From Candidatus Acetothermia bacterium JdFR-48 (GTDB taxonomy: Bacteria > Bipolaricaulota > Bipolaricaulia > Bipolaricaulales > Bipolaricaulaceae), in assembly GCA_002011425.1 (NCBI GenBank), contig MTNJ01000013.1, forward strand, positions 1-64,000: a stretch of 64,000 bases of DNA, in the 5' to 3' direction. Below are positions 36,189 to 44,284 of the stretch, piece by piece. The first letter of the stretch is position 1; each line of letters opens with the position of its first letter. The notes below the pieces were generated by a model that worked only from the letters and a program-made list of their open reading frames with translations, made no database searches and was not told the DNA's origin. Made by a program: the position numbers and the translations under genes.

Positions 36189-36994
36189 AAGTACCTCCTC
36201 ACCAACTCCCCCCATCCGCCCCGGCCGCGGAGCTCGTCCACAATCTCCCCCATGGTCCGCACGAGCTCGATCTCATCGGGAGCGAAGAGTACGGAGAAAG
36301 CTGTGTCCTCCAGGGGTTCCACCTCCGCCTCCCGGAGCTTTCCCCTGAGGTAGAGGGATCGAAGTTCGAGGAGGTTCACAATGGCTCCGCCCAGTTCTCC
36401 TTTTTCCAAGGCGAAAAGCAAGGTCTCACGGCGGGGGAAGAGCTTCCCGCGCTGGGGCAGGAGTTCCGCCTCCCGAGATCCGCGGATCGCTCCAATGGAA
36501 CCATCGTCCCATTGCACACGTACGATCCGGGTGGGGAGGAAGCTCACCCTCGGAAACCCCTCCTCACGCGAGGAGGGCACGATATCCCCCGCAGCGAGGT
36601 CGGCCTCGCTCGAAGAAAGAAGAGCTCTTACTTCGTCCCGCTCGACCCACAGGAGTTCGAGTTCACGATGAGTACGGGCGCTCAAGAGCTGGAGGAGATC
36701 CCATACTAGGCCAGCCGCCCTCTCTCCCACAGGATAGAGAAGCGGGGGACAGGCCACGGCGGCAATGACGATTTTTCCTGTGCGTCGGATGGCGAGGAGG
36801 TACACGAACGTTACGAGACCAAACCCGATGGCCGCTTCGGTCAGGGCCACGTCCGGGGCGGCGAGGGAGAAATAGAGGCCAGCGAGGACGAGGGAATGGA
36901 CCCCCAACACCGCGATCCCCCAGAGCAACCGTCGCCGGCTCAGAGCGAGGACGGCGAGGCTGAAGACCAAAATGGAAAGGGCGACCGTGGTCAC
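36185..36994 (-). CDS. Mrp MrpA-C/DUF4040-like membrane domain fused to a solute-binding-protein-like domain
   Basis: 269 residues. The first 90 are membrane, with three TMs and the DUF4040 motif AAPDVALTEAAIGFGLVTFVY. Residues about 105-269 are soluble and read like the closed lobe of a family-3 extracellular solute-binding protein: SSSEADLAAGDIVPS, GSIGAIRGSREAELL, LLFALEKGELGGAIVNL, FSVLFAPDEIELV and terminal DELRGRGGWGELVRRYL. GTG start overlaps mrpG (GTGA). If the soluble part faces outward, it could sense or gate by a small ligand. The domain assignment is by eye. Confidence 0.65.
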   Translation of the reverse strand: MTTVALSILVFSLAVLALSRRRLLWGIAVLGVHSLVLAGLYFSLAAPDVALTEAAIGFGLVTFVYLLAIRRTGKIVIAAVACPPLLYPVGERAAGLVWDLLQLLSARTHRELELLWVERDEVRALLSSSEADLAAGDIVPSSREEGFPRVSFLPTRIVRVQWDDGSIGAIRGSREAELLPQRGKLFPRRETLLFALEKGELGGAIVNLLELRSLYLRGKLREAEVEPLEDTAFSVLFAPDEIELVRTMGEIVDELRGRGGWGELVRRYL

Positions 36995-37287
36995 CTCTCA
37001 TCCTCCCCGGTCGAATGGCGCCGCAGAAAGGCTCCTTTAGCGATGGCGTGCGTCGCCACGGGCGTGGTGAAGAGGAGGAGCACGCCGAGCAACCCCAAAA
37101 CGCCTAATTCCCATCCCAAAGGTGCCCTGAGTGACAACCCAATGATGAGGAGAAGCGCGCCACCTAGATCCCCGACCCCCGTGGCCTGCAGCCGAGAGTA
37201 GGTATCGCTGAACCGCAGGAACCCGAGGCCTCCCACGATCAAGAGGACAATGCCGAGCCCCATGAGGAGGTCCGCCCCTATGTTCAT
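36991..37287 (-). CDS. mrpG: Mrp antiporter subunit G
   Basis: 98 residues, three TMs. Signature GGLGFLRFSDTYSRLQATGVGD near 19-40 with the conserved Arg/Asp of MnhG, then LLLIIGLSLRAPLGWELGVLG and a terminal TM. ATG 37287 overlaps the mrpF stop (ATGA); a longer reading of the frame extends over mrpF but looks like shadow sequence. Confidence 0.9.
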   Translation of the reverse strand: MNIGADLLMGLGIVLLIVGGLGFLRFSDTYSRLQATGVGDLGGALLLIIGLSLRAPLGWELGVLGLLGVLLLFTTPVATHAIAKGAFLRRHSTGEDER

Positions 37288-37535
37288 CTTTCCCCTCTCT
37301 CCCCGAACCGCGCGAGAAGGACCGCTCCCAGGAAACCCAGGAACGCATATCCGAGCGCCACGTCCAAAAGGACCGCCTTCCCCCCGGCTATCCCCTCCAG
37401 AGCGAGGACCAACGCTACACGCACGTTGATCCCGTTCGCGCCGGCCACGCGGTCCCAAAAGCTTGGGCCCCACCACAAACGCAGAAATGGAAAGATCGCC
37501 GTCGTGATGATCAACCCCTGATATATTCCCCTCAC
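37284..37535 (-). CDS. mrpF: Mrp antiporter subunit F
   Basis: 83 residues, three TMs. Family motif LWWGPSFWDRVAGANGINV at about 20-38 (usual form GPTxxDRVxAxN), then VALGYAFLGFLGAVLLARF. The start is GTG, overlapping the mrpE stop (GTGA). MrpE-F-G form the small-subunit part of the antiporter. Confidence 0.88.
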   Translation of the reverse strand: MRGIYQGLIITTAIFPFLRLWWGPSFWDRVAGANGINVRVALVLALEGIAGGKAVLLDVALGYAFLGFLGAVLLARFGERGER

Positions 37536-38026
37536 CCTGTGAGCTTAACCAAGATTCGTTGGAGGAGCCCAATCCCAGGGAGCTCTGGCTTCGGAGGAAG
37601 CTCGAGGCAGTGCACATAGAGGATCTCCTCCTCGGCAAGGAGCGCGATGGTACCGGGCGAGGCGGTAATTGCAAGGACAAGGAGCAACTTTCCGAGGTCG
37701 CTCCTTACTCGCAGGGGGATGGCGATGATCCCCGGGGAATACTTCCCACGCAAGATGGACACGGTGGTCCTGCACACCCCCCTGATAACTCCGTAAAGGA
37801 AGAGGAAGAGGAACGAACCCCAGAGGTCCGGCCGGAACCAAACGCTGCAGCTCACCCCTATCCCGAGGCCCCTCCGGACAGCGAGGAAGAAGAGCGTGAG
37901 GGGACACCACATCCCGGAGAGGACGACGGGAAGGCCTGTGGAGCGCCAAAAGAGGATCCAAAGCCCCCAGAGAATCCCTCCGCCGACGAGCGCCGCAGGA
38001 AGAGCTTTGATCAACCGCTCACGCAT
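37532..38026 (-). CDS. mrpE: Mrp antiporter subunit E
   Basis: 164 residues. Two N-terminal TMs, a further hydrophobic stretch FLYGVIRGVCRTTVSILRG (usual MnhE form), then the cytoplasmic domain with the family motif AITASPGTIALL near 122. First gene of the seven-gene operon running to 33740, in which all junctions overlap by 1-4 nt. ATG has GGAAAGGAGAGGGAAGGGCT before it. A typical N-terminal large MrpA is missing from the cluster. Confidence 0.85.
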   Translation of the reverse strand: MRERLIKALPAALVGGGILWGLWILFWRSTGLPVVLSGMWCPLTLFFLAVRRGLGIGVSCSVWFRPDLWGSFLFLFLYGVIRGVCRTTVSILRGKYSPGIIAIPLRVRSDLGKLLLVLAITASPGTIALLAEEEILYVHCLELPPKPELPGIGLLQRILVKLTG

Positions 38027-38335
38027 AGCCCTTCCCTCTCCTTTCCCGTCCCGGTTTTTTTCATCCCGACCCCTCGCCGCAAGGCCGATGGTACTACAAT
38101 CATCGATCCTTTTACTCCGATATCATGTAGTTCAAATTTGGCTATGTAAAAATCTTAGTTACCCGGGTGTCAGGCGAATTCCCGCGGGCCGTCACATCCC
38201 ACAAAGATTGATAGCGTTCTCTGTAAAACATTATAAAGGCTGATAATAATGGCGTGGCAAAAACCACGATTATCCCCCTGCTGGACAGCACTTCAATGGA
38301 TGAACTACACGAAAAGAGGATCGGGGAGGGCGGTG
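38027..38335. other. Intergenic stretch between mrpE and the recombinase
   Basis: No gene that I can support. AT-rich in the middle. It holds a hairpin CGTGG-CAAAAA-CCACG (38253-38268) flanked by GATAAT/ATTATC (38242-38247 and 38269-38274), which may end the recombinase transcript. I could not find a convincing mrp promoter here, although one must lie nearby. Confidence 0.5.
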
Positions 38336-38349
38336 TCAGAGGTTGACAC
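38333..38349. repeat. Inverted repeat at the 3' end of the recombinase gene
   Basis: GTGTCA-GAGGT-TGACAC, perfect 6-bp arms around a 5-bp centre, covering the recombinase stop codon. Its TGACAC core echoes the GGTGACA half-sites upstream of the same gene. Confidence 0.5.
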
Positions 38350-38887
38350 GATTCTCCACGTCCTCGATCTCGTCGTCGGTGATCCCGATGTAGCGGCGGG
38401 TGACGGCGGGGGTGGTGTGACCGAGCTTTTCCTGGATGAGCTCGATGGGAATCCCGTGGTATTTGCGGGCCATGTAACCCCAGGTCTTCCGCAGGGTATG
38501 GCCCCCGTAGCGGCCGGTGAGGCCCACCTCCCGGCACCAGCGGTTGATCAGGCGCCAGACGTGTTGGCGGGTCCAGGGGAAGAGCGGTTCGTCCCCCTCG
38601 AAGGGCCCTTCACGCTCCCACAGGAGCTCCAGCGCCTCGCGACACGGGTCATTGAGGAGTATCCTGTGGGCCCGATTCGTCTTTTGCGAACGGATGTAGA
38701 GGTGTTCGTGCACCTTCCCGTCGACGCGGTAGACGTCCCGGGCCCTTATCCGGAGGAGATCCCCGGGGCGCAGGGCCGTGTTTATCCCCAGGACGAAGAA
38801 CGCGTAATAGCGGGGGCTCCTCTTCCGCAGTTTGGCCTTGATCGCCGCAAGCTTCTGGGGATCCCGGATCGGCTCCACCCGTTCCAT
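38336..38887 (-). CDS. Minimal tyrosine recombinase/integrase (catalytic domain only)
   Basis: 183 residues. The complete catalytic set is visible: Arg in TALRPGDLL, Lys in SQKTNRAH, HTLRKTWGY, LGHTTPAVT and nucleophile Tyr in RRYIGI. There is no N-terminal core-binding (SAM-like) domain. ATG 38887 follows a TACAAT box by only 8 bp and has no Shine-Dalgarno; an in-frame GTG at 38953 would run through the promoter repeat. No phage, transposon or partner gene is adjacent, so it may be a domesticated or Xer-like enzyme, or a relic of an element. Confidence 0.82.
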   Translation of the reverse strand: MERVEPIRDPQKLAAIKAKLRKRSPRYYAFFVLGINTALRPGDLLRIRARDVYRVDGKVHEHLYIRSQKTNRAHRILLNDPCREALELLWEREGPFEGDEPLFPWTRQHVWRLINRWCREVGLTGRYGGHTLRKTWGYMARKYHGIPIELIQEKLGHTTPAVTRRYIGITDDEIEDVENRVNL

Positions 38888-38923
38888 GGTGACATATTGT
38901 AGCCTCGATAGCGTTATGTCACC
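38888..38923 (-). promoter_or_regulatory. Recombinase promoter embedded in a perfect inverted repeat
   Basis: GGTGACATA (38888-38896) and TATGTCACC (38915-38923) are perfect 9-bp arms 18 bp apart, directly before the ATG. On the minus strand the outer arm supplies a -35 GTGACA (38917-38922) and the -10 TACAAT (38896-38901) sits at the inner arm, spacing 15. The geometry fits self-repression by the recombinase or a recombination core site. Confidence 0.6.
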
Positions 38924-38990
38924 AGAGCTGGGGATGACCCGGATAGGGGACACGGAGAAAACGCCTTCCTAGAGCGAAAAAACGGGGACA

Positions 38991-39020
38991 CAGGTTACAC
39001 ACTCCAAATTGTGTCACCTG
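38991..39020. repeat. Second GGTGACA-type inverted repeat
   Basis: CAGGTTACAC - 10 bp - GTGTCACCTG: 10-bp arms with one mismatch. The half-site GGTGACA[CT]A matches the repeat over the recombinase promoter about 70-100 bp away. Confidence 0.5.
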
Positions 39021-39056
39021 GAGGCCGCCCCGCTGACAGGGCCGCATTTGGCCTCC
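39020..39056. repeat. GGAGGCC/GGCCTCC inverted repeat
   Basis: Perfect 7-bp arms (39020-39026, 39050-39056) 23 bp apart, immediately adjoining the previous repeat, in the 38954-39114 gap between the recombinase and the HD gene. Confidence 0.4.
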
Positions 39057-39114
39057 GGGGTCAGGGGGATATACCGACCATGTCCCTGGGCACGGACGCC
39101 GAAAAGAGGGGCTC

Positions 39115-39876
39115 TCATTCCAGGGAGTAGCTCTCGATGATCTTCTTCTCCTCGCCCTCGATCTCCGCCGATACCTCCACGTACTCTTTGAGGCCCGAGC
39201 GGGCGAGCTTCTCCTTGAAGAGAGAATCGAGCTGAAAGATCCCCGCGGAGTTCGACATCCGCACCCGGATATGGACAGGTTTCTCCCCGCCCTTCAGGAT
39301 CTCCACCTTCTCGATGGCCAGGGCGGAGACGGTGTGGATGGTGGGAACGCCGACCTTGAACGGGATCCGGGCCCGGCCCTTCTCCATATCCAGGGCATCG
39401 GCGACCTTGATGATCCCCGCCTCCACGGTGAGGGGCTCGACGTCCTTGCGGTGCGCGTAGATCGCGTGCAGGACCTCGGCCATCACCTGGGTCTTCTGGG
39501 GCTCATCGTAGATCCCCGCCAGGAGCTCCTCCAACAGTAGCGGGGCGAGGGAGAGGGAGTGGGACTCATGTTCCTCGCGGTGGACCACGTGCCCGATGTC
39601 GTGGAGGGCCGCGGCCAGGAGGACGATCACCTTGGCGTCCTCGTAGTCGAGGCCGTGGTCGTAAGCCCCGAAATGCACCCCTGCCTCGTGGAGGAGCTCG
39701 AGGAGCTTGAGCGCCACGCGGATCACGATCTTCACGTGGACGGGGCCGTGATCGTTGATGTGCATACGATTTATCGCCGCGACGTTGGAGCAAGTCCACA
39801 GGGCCTTGAGCCGAGGGGAGCCTTCCACTCGACGTCTGATGACTTCGAACCTGGATGTCTTCCCCGTCCGCGCCAT
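39115..39876 (-). CDS. HD-domain metal-dependent phosphohydrolase
   Basis: 253 residues. Metal site motifs: first His in INDHGPVHV (about 41), HD pair in AALHDIGHVVH (about 92) followed by EEHESHS, and the distal Asp in IKVADALDMEKGRARIPF. The C-terminal part is a small alpha/beta domain. HD proteins hydrolyse nucleotides or phospho-signals; this one resembles uncharacterised archaeal/bacterial HD proteins. ATG 39876 lies 11 bp after the MerR-like gene, so the pair is probably co-transcribed. Substrate unknown. Confidence 0.8.
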   Translation of the reverse strand: MARTGKTSRFEVIRRRVEGSPRLKALWTCSNVAAINRMHINDHGPVHVKIVIRVALKLLELLHEAGVHFGAYDHGLDYEDAKVIVLLAAALHDIGHVVHREEHESHSLSLAPLLLEELLAGIYDEPQKTQVMAEVLHAIYAHRKDVEPLTVEAGIIKVADALDMEKGRARIPFKVGVPTIHTVSALAIEKVEILKGGEKPVHIRVRMSNSAGIFQLDSLFKEKLARSGLKEYVEVSAEIEGEEKKIIESYSLE

Positions 39877-39887
39877 AGTGTCAAAGC

Positions 39888-40271
39888 TTACAGCGTCCGC
39901 CACCTCTCCCACCAGGGGGTTTGGGTCCCTTTTTCCTTTAGGAGCAAGTCCCGCAGGAACCTTATCTCCTCCTCCAAATGCCGCAGGAGGAGCTCGGTGG
40001 ATGCGGGGGGCGAGGTAGATATCCCTGCGGGTCCCTCCCTGTCGGAGCATCCCCGCAAAGCTTGAGCAGCTTCTTTGACGGTTTTTCCTCTTTCACATAG
40101 ATCTTGTAAGGCCCGTAAGAGTTCGAGCCCCCGTTCGTCCACGAGGATTCGGTTGTTCGGACCTCGATGGAGGTGGGGGGAGAGGAGGTCCCGGATAGCC
40201 TCGATCCTGTTCCGCACCTGAGTTTCAGTCTGTAAGCCCAAAATGCGCACGAGCTCCCGAACGCTGTACAC
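39888..40271 (-). CDS. MerR-like helix-turn-helix and coiled-coil protein
   Basis: 127 residues. The N-terminus looks like a winged helix of the MerR type (YSVRELVRILGLQTETQVRN, then NRILVDERGLELLRALQDL), followed by KTVKEAAQAL, a short linker and a C-terminal coiled coil LLLRHLEEEIRFLRDLLLKE. No ligand domain. GTG start with GAGGAGGGAACC. Probably a DNA-binding protein acting with, or on, the HD hydrolase gene downstream. Confidence 0.65.
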   Translation of the reverse strand: MYSVRELVRILGLQTETQVRNRIEAIRDLLSPHLHRGPNNRILVDERGLELLRALQDLCERGKTVKEAAQALRGCSDREGPAGISTSPPASTELLLRHLEEEIRFLRDLLLKEKGTQTPWWERWRTL

Positions 40272-40361
40272 GGTTCCCTCCTCAGCTTGATCCGGTTTTC
40301 TCTAAAAGTACCCGTTCGTGGCGCCTCAGGCCAGCTGGAGGTAAGCTTCCCAGGCGGGGAG

Positions 40362-42035
40362 ATGCGTATCAGGCGTTTGGAAGAGCACTTGGTCCGCCGG
40401 ATCGCTGCAGGGGAAGTGGTGGAACGGCCGGCCTCGGTGGTGAAGGAGCTCGTGGAGAATTCCCTCGACGCCAAGGCAGAAACGGTGTCGGTGGAGCTCC
40501 GCGGCGGGGGGGTCGAGCTCATCTCCGTGGCCGACGACGGTGAGGGGATGAGCCCCGAGGAAATGTGCCTCGCCGTCGAGCGCCACACGACGAGCAAGAT
40601 AAGTGGCGAGGAAGATCTCGTGGCTATCTCAACCCTGGGGTTCCGGGGGGAAGCCCTGGCCGCGATCTGCGCCGTCGCCAAAGTGAGGCTCGTCTCCCGT
40701 CGGCGAGGGGGGGATGAGGCCCACGAGCTCCGTATCGAGGGTGGAAAGGTGGTGGGGGAGCGCCCCGCGGCCCGAAGCCTTGGGACCACCGTAGAGGTCC
40801 GCGACCTCTTCTACAACACTCCTGCGAGGCGCAAATTTCTTAAATCCCTACGGATCGAAGCCCGCTACGCCCTGGGGGCCCTGCGGCGGATCGCCCTCGC
40901 CCACCCCGGGGTGGGCTTCGACGTGGTCTCGGAGGGGAGAGAGGTCTTCTCCCTCCCGCCTGTGGGGAACCCGTTGCGCCGGATCGCCCAGGTCTACGGT
41001 GGGAGCTTTGCCAAACACTTGATCCTGGTGGAGATCGAAGAGCCTGGGTACAAGCTCCGTGCCTACTTCGCCCCCCCCGAGCTCCACCGCCCCACCCGCG
41101 CGGACCAGTTCCTCTTCCTCTCGGGACGGCCCGTGCAGCTCGGGACACTCGGCGGGGCCCTGGAGGAGATTTACACACGCTACCTCCCGCGGGGAGGACA
41201 TCCCGTGTTCTTCCTCTACCTCGATGTCGACCCCTTCCTCGTGGACGTAAACGTCCACCCTCAGAAGCACGAGGTTCGCTTCCGCAATGATGCGGCCGTA
41301 CGGGACCTCCTGCGGCGGGCGGCTCTCACCGCCCTGGGGCGAATGTCCGCGCCGCTTGTCTCCACCGTCGCCCCAACAGGCGGGCACCCGGTGGGACACC
41401 ATCCGATACGTCAGGAGGAGGAAGTTCCCGGGGAAACCGCGGGGTTCCTCGTGGCTCCCGATCGGGGGGGGAAGCCGTGGCGGGTACTGGGTCAGGTAAA
41501 AGGGAGCTATATCGTTGTGGAAACCGACGAGGGCCTGGAGATCGTGGACCAACACGTGGCCCACGAGCGCGTCCTCTTCGAGAAGTTCCGTGACGGGGGT
41601 GAGGTGCCCACCCACCTTCTCCTCGTCCCCGTGCCGCTCGAATTCCCGGCCGACGTCGCCGAGGCCCTGCGGGAAGAGCTTCCCCGCCTTCGGAAACTGG
41701 GGGTGTTATTGGAGCCCTTTGGGGAGCGGAGTTTCCTCCTCCGGGGCTGGCCTGTGCCCCTTGTCGGAGGGAGAGCGAGGGTTGACTTTCGTGAACCCCT
41801 GGAGGCGACAGCTACACGGGTTCTCCAAGGGGGTGAAGTCCCCATCCTCGAGCTCTGGCGGGAGCTCGCCTGCGCGGGGGCGATCCGGGCAGGGGAATCC
41901 CTCTCGATGACGGAACAGGAAGCTCTCATTGCGGCGTGGAAGGCTACGGGGGAACCCGCGCGCTGTCCCCACGGACGCCCCGTAGCCTTGAAGGTCACGT
42001 GGGAGGAGTTGGCCCGTCGCCTGGGAAGGGACTAG
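40362..42035 (+). CDS. mutL: DNA mismatch repair protein MutL
   Basis: 557 residues. GHKL ATPase motifs: VVKELVENSLDA (about 24), DDGEGM (about 57), STLGFRGEALAAI (about 90) and FYNTPARRKF. The C-terminal endonuclease motif reads DQHVAHERVLFEK, the DQHA(X)2E(X)4E pattern with Val for Ala, plus the later CPHGRPVALKV. So this is a nicking-type MutL, as expected in a bacterium without MutH. ATG 40362 follows GGCGGGGAG. No mutS nearby. Its stop overlaps the convergent kinase gene's stop. Confidence 0.93.
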   Translation: MRIRRLEEHLVRRIAAGEVVERPASVVKELVENSLDAKAETVSVELRGGGVELISVADDGEGMSPEEMCLAVERHTTSKISGEEDLVAISTLGFRGEALAAICAVAKVRLVSRRRGGDEAHELRIEGGKVVGERPAARSLGTTVEVRDLFYNTPARRKFLKSLRIEARYALGALRRIALAHPGVGFDVVSEGREVFSLPPVGNPLRRIAQVYGGSFAKHLILVEIEEPGYKLRAYFAPPELHRPTRADQFLFLSGRPVQLGTLGGALEEIYTRYLPRGGHPVFFLYLDVDPFLVDVNVHPQKHEVRFRNDAAVRDLLRRAALTALGRMSAPLVSTVAPTGGHPVGHHPIRQEEEVPGETAGFLVAPDRGGKPWRVLGQVKGSYIVVETDEGLEIVDQHVAHERVLFEKFRDGGEVPTHLLLVPVPLEFPADVAEALREELPRLRKLGVLLEPFGERSFLLRGWPVPLVGGRARVDFREPLEATATRVLQGGEVPILELWRELACAGAIRAGESLSMTEQEALIAAWKATGEPARCPHGRPVALKVTWEELARRLGRD

Positions 42036-42928
42036 GCGATCACCCGCAGCGCCCCCGGAAGGATCTCTGCCGTAAGGTACGCCACTGGCTTCGGTAAGAT
42101 CTCGCCGTCGAGGTGTGCGGGGAGAGGACGTGCGAGCTCTATCCATACCTTTCGGACCTGAATCCTTTTGGTCCCGGGGAGTTCCAAGTATGTCCCGTCG
42201 CGAAAACGCTTGAGAAGGGGAATGCGACGGAGGATCGAGCGGTCTTCCACGAGGACCATGTCCAGTAACCCATCGTCTGGTGCCGCCCCAGGGGCCACGT
42301 GAAACCCCCCGCCGGCGTAAGGGCCATTCTGTAGGGGAAGAAGGGCGAGGACCCCCTCGTACTCTATTCCCTCACCTTTCACTTTTGCCTGGAAGCCACG
42401 GAAACGGAAGATCTCCAGTATTGCGGCCCATAAATATCCGAGCTCTCCTCGCAAGAACCTTATTCTTTTGTAGTCCAGGGCAATCTGGCCGTCAATTCCA
42501 GCGCCGAAACAGTTAAGAAAATACCTTTTCCCGAGCCCATCCGCTTCCACCGCCCCCACGTCGACCCTTCGCACCTCGCCCCGGACAAGGACGTCGAGGG
42601 CTCCGTCTAAATCCTTGGGAATTCCCAGCGCCTTCACGAAGTCGTTTCCCGAGCCGCAGGGGATGATCCCGAGGGGAACGTGTGTTCCCACCAGGCCTTG
42701 GGTCACTTCGTTCAGAGTCCCGTCTCCCCCCGCTCCAACCACGACGGAAAAGCCCTGCTTCACGGCAATGCGGGCTAACTCGCTGGCGTTTCCCGGACCA
42801 TGTGTGACGAAAATCTCATGCTCCAAGTCGCGGCTTTTCATACCCTCTACTATCAACTCTCGCTTTCTCCCGGCGCGACCCCTATCCGCCGCGGGGTTCA
42901 GAATCACGGCGATTCTCATTTCGCGCAC
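42032..42928 (-). CDS. Diacylglycerol kinase-like lipid kinase (DAGKc/YegS family)
   Basis: 298 residues. N-terminal NPAADRGRAGR, nucleotide loop GAGGDGTLNEV (about 65), IPCGSGNDFVKALGIP, and C-terminal beta domain with GGGFHVAPGAAPDDGLLDMVLV and PAHLDGEIL. Phosphorylates a lipid such as diacylglycerol at the inner membrane. The start is GTG 42928 (AAAGGG upstream); an ATG three codons later is possible. Convergent with mutL: the two stops share CTAG. Confidence 0.88.
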   Translation of the reverse strand: MREMRIAVILNPAADRGRAGRKRELIVEGMKSRDLEHEIFVTHGPGNASELARIAVKQGFSVVVGAGGDGTLNEVTQGLVGTHVPLGIIPCGSGNDFVKALGIPKDLDGALDVLVRGEVRRVDVGAVEADGLGKRYFLNCFGAGIDGQIALDYKRIRFLRGELGYLWAAILEIFRFRGFQAKVKGEGIEYEGVLALLPLQNGPYAGGGFHVAPGAAPDDGLLDMVLVEDRSILRRIPLLKRFRDGTYLELPGTKRIQVRKVWIELARPLPAHLDGEILPKPVAYLTAEILPGALRVIA

Positions 42929-42988
42929 AGAATACCCTTTTTCGTCGGGGGCTTCAGCATATAGGCATCCCGAGGTTCCGTATGAGGT

Positions 42989-44155
42989 TCATGGCCGAGA
43001 GGTCCGCTGACTCTCGCCACTGTTTGGGCCCAGGGAAACCGCGCTTTCGCCGAATTTCCTCCGGAGTTCTAGGATCGTTCGCGAGAGTTCCTCCGGGGCG
43101 AACAGGTGAATGGTGCGAAATTCCGCCGGGACGAGTTCACCTACGCTCACCCCCAGGAGCCGCACCCCTTCCTCCCATCCCCCGGGGCGCGCGAGGAGCG
43201 AGAGGGCCGCCTCGGTGATCAGGACAGCATTGTCGGTGGGTTCAGGGAGGCGCATCTGGTGGGTATGTGTCGCGAAGTCCGCGAAGCGAACCTTGATCCG
43301 CACGAGGCGCGCAAAGTACCCATGGGCGTGGAGCCGATCGGCGAGAGCCAGGGCAAGCTTCCGTACCTCAGCACGGATCTCCTCCAGGTTATGGAGGTCA
43401 GCGGGGAAAGTCCGCTCCTGGGAGAGGCTCTTTGCCTCTCTCTCGGGGACTATCGGGCTCTCGTCGATCCCCCGCGCGAGTTGCCTGAGGCGCGCCCCGG
43501 TCCGGCGTCCGAACCAGGCGGCCAGGAGCGCGGGGTCCATCCCCCGCAGGTCCTGCACTGTGCGGATCCCGAATTCCACGAGACGTGCAGCCGTCACAGA
43601 ACCGACCTCCCATAGCTTCTCTACCGGAAGGGGATCGCGGAAATTTTGGATCTCCGCCGGGGGCACGATCCGCAGCCCACCGGGTTTCGCCCGATCGGGG
43701 GCGATTTTGGCGACGAACTTGTTGGGGGCAAGGCCCACGGAACACGAGAGCCCCATTTCCCAAGGGATGCGGCGGTGAACCTCCCGGGCCACCCGCTCTG
43801 GGGAACTGTGGAATCCCTCCGTTCCAGTGAGGCCGAGAAATGCCTCGTCCAAAGAGACCGGTTCCACGAGCGGCGTGTACTCGAGGAGAATCTCACGAAT
43901 CCTCTCCGCCACCCCGGCGTAGCGTTCGAATCTGGGAGCGATGAAGACTTCGTGCGGACAGAGTTTTCGAGCCTTCACCATGGGCATCGCGGAGTGAACC
44001 CCGAACTTGCGGGCCTCATAAGAGGCGGTGGCCACTACCCCGCGGGGTCCTAACCCACCGACGATCACTGGCCTCCCCGGGAGGAAGGGGTTATCTAACT
44101 GCTCCACGGACGCGTAAAAAGCGTCCATGTCTACATGTAACACCCAGCGTCCCAC
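42989..44155 (-). CDS. dinB: DNA polymerase IV (Y-family)
   Basis: 388 residues. Catalytic motifs HVDMDAFYASVEQ (Asp9) and PVSLDEAFLGLTG (about 99), fingers ASYEARKFGVHSAMPMVKA, helix-hairpin-helix WEVGSVTAARLVEFGIRTV, and a little-finger domain from about 235. Translesion polymerase. No canonical C-terminal beta-clamp motif is evident in the serine-rich tail. GTG start after AGGTAT. Monocistronic. Confidence 0.93.
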   Translation of the reverse strand: MGRWVLHVDMDAFYASVEQLDNPFLPGRPVIVGGLGPRGVVATASYEARKFGVHSAMPMVKARKLCPHEVFIAPRFERYAGVAERIREILLEYTPLVEPVSLDEAFLGLTGTEGFHSSPERVAREVHRRIPWEMGLSCSVGLAPNKFVAKIAPDRAKPGGLRIVPPAEIQNFRDPLPVEKLWEVGSVTAARLVEFGIRTVQDLRGMDPALLAAWFGRRTGARLRQLARGIDESPIVPEREAKSLSQERTFPADLHNLEEIRAEVRKLALALADRLHAHGYFARLVRIKVRFADFATHTHQMRLPEPTDNAVLITEAALSLLARPGGWEEGVRLLGVSVGELVPAEFRTIHLFAPEELSRTILELRRKFGESAVSLGPNSGESQRTSRP

Positions 44156-44218
44156 ATACCTATCCTACAAGGGCTGGGGCAGGATCACCACTGTCCACGG
44201 ACGATGGGGGCATTAAGG

Positions 44219-44224
44219 TATAAT
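44219..44224 (+). promoter_or_regulatory. Probable -10 box of the HD-GYP gene
   Basis: Perfect TATAAT about 60 bp before ATG 44285. No convincing -35 at 16-18 bp, so an activator may be needed or the match is by chance. Confidence 0.4.
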
Positions 44225-44284
44225 AGAACTGATTCGTCAACAATTATTGGCTTCTGGAAGGAGGCGGAAGAGATAACTTTACCA

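Noticed and set aside
38249-38902. Long + strand frame opposite the recombinase
   Set aside because: Antisense of the catalytic residues; no ribosome site and no family resemblance.
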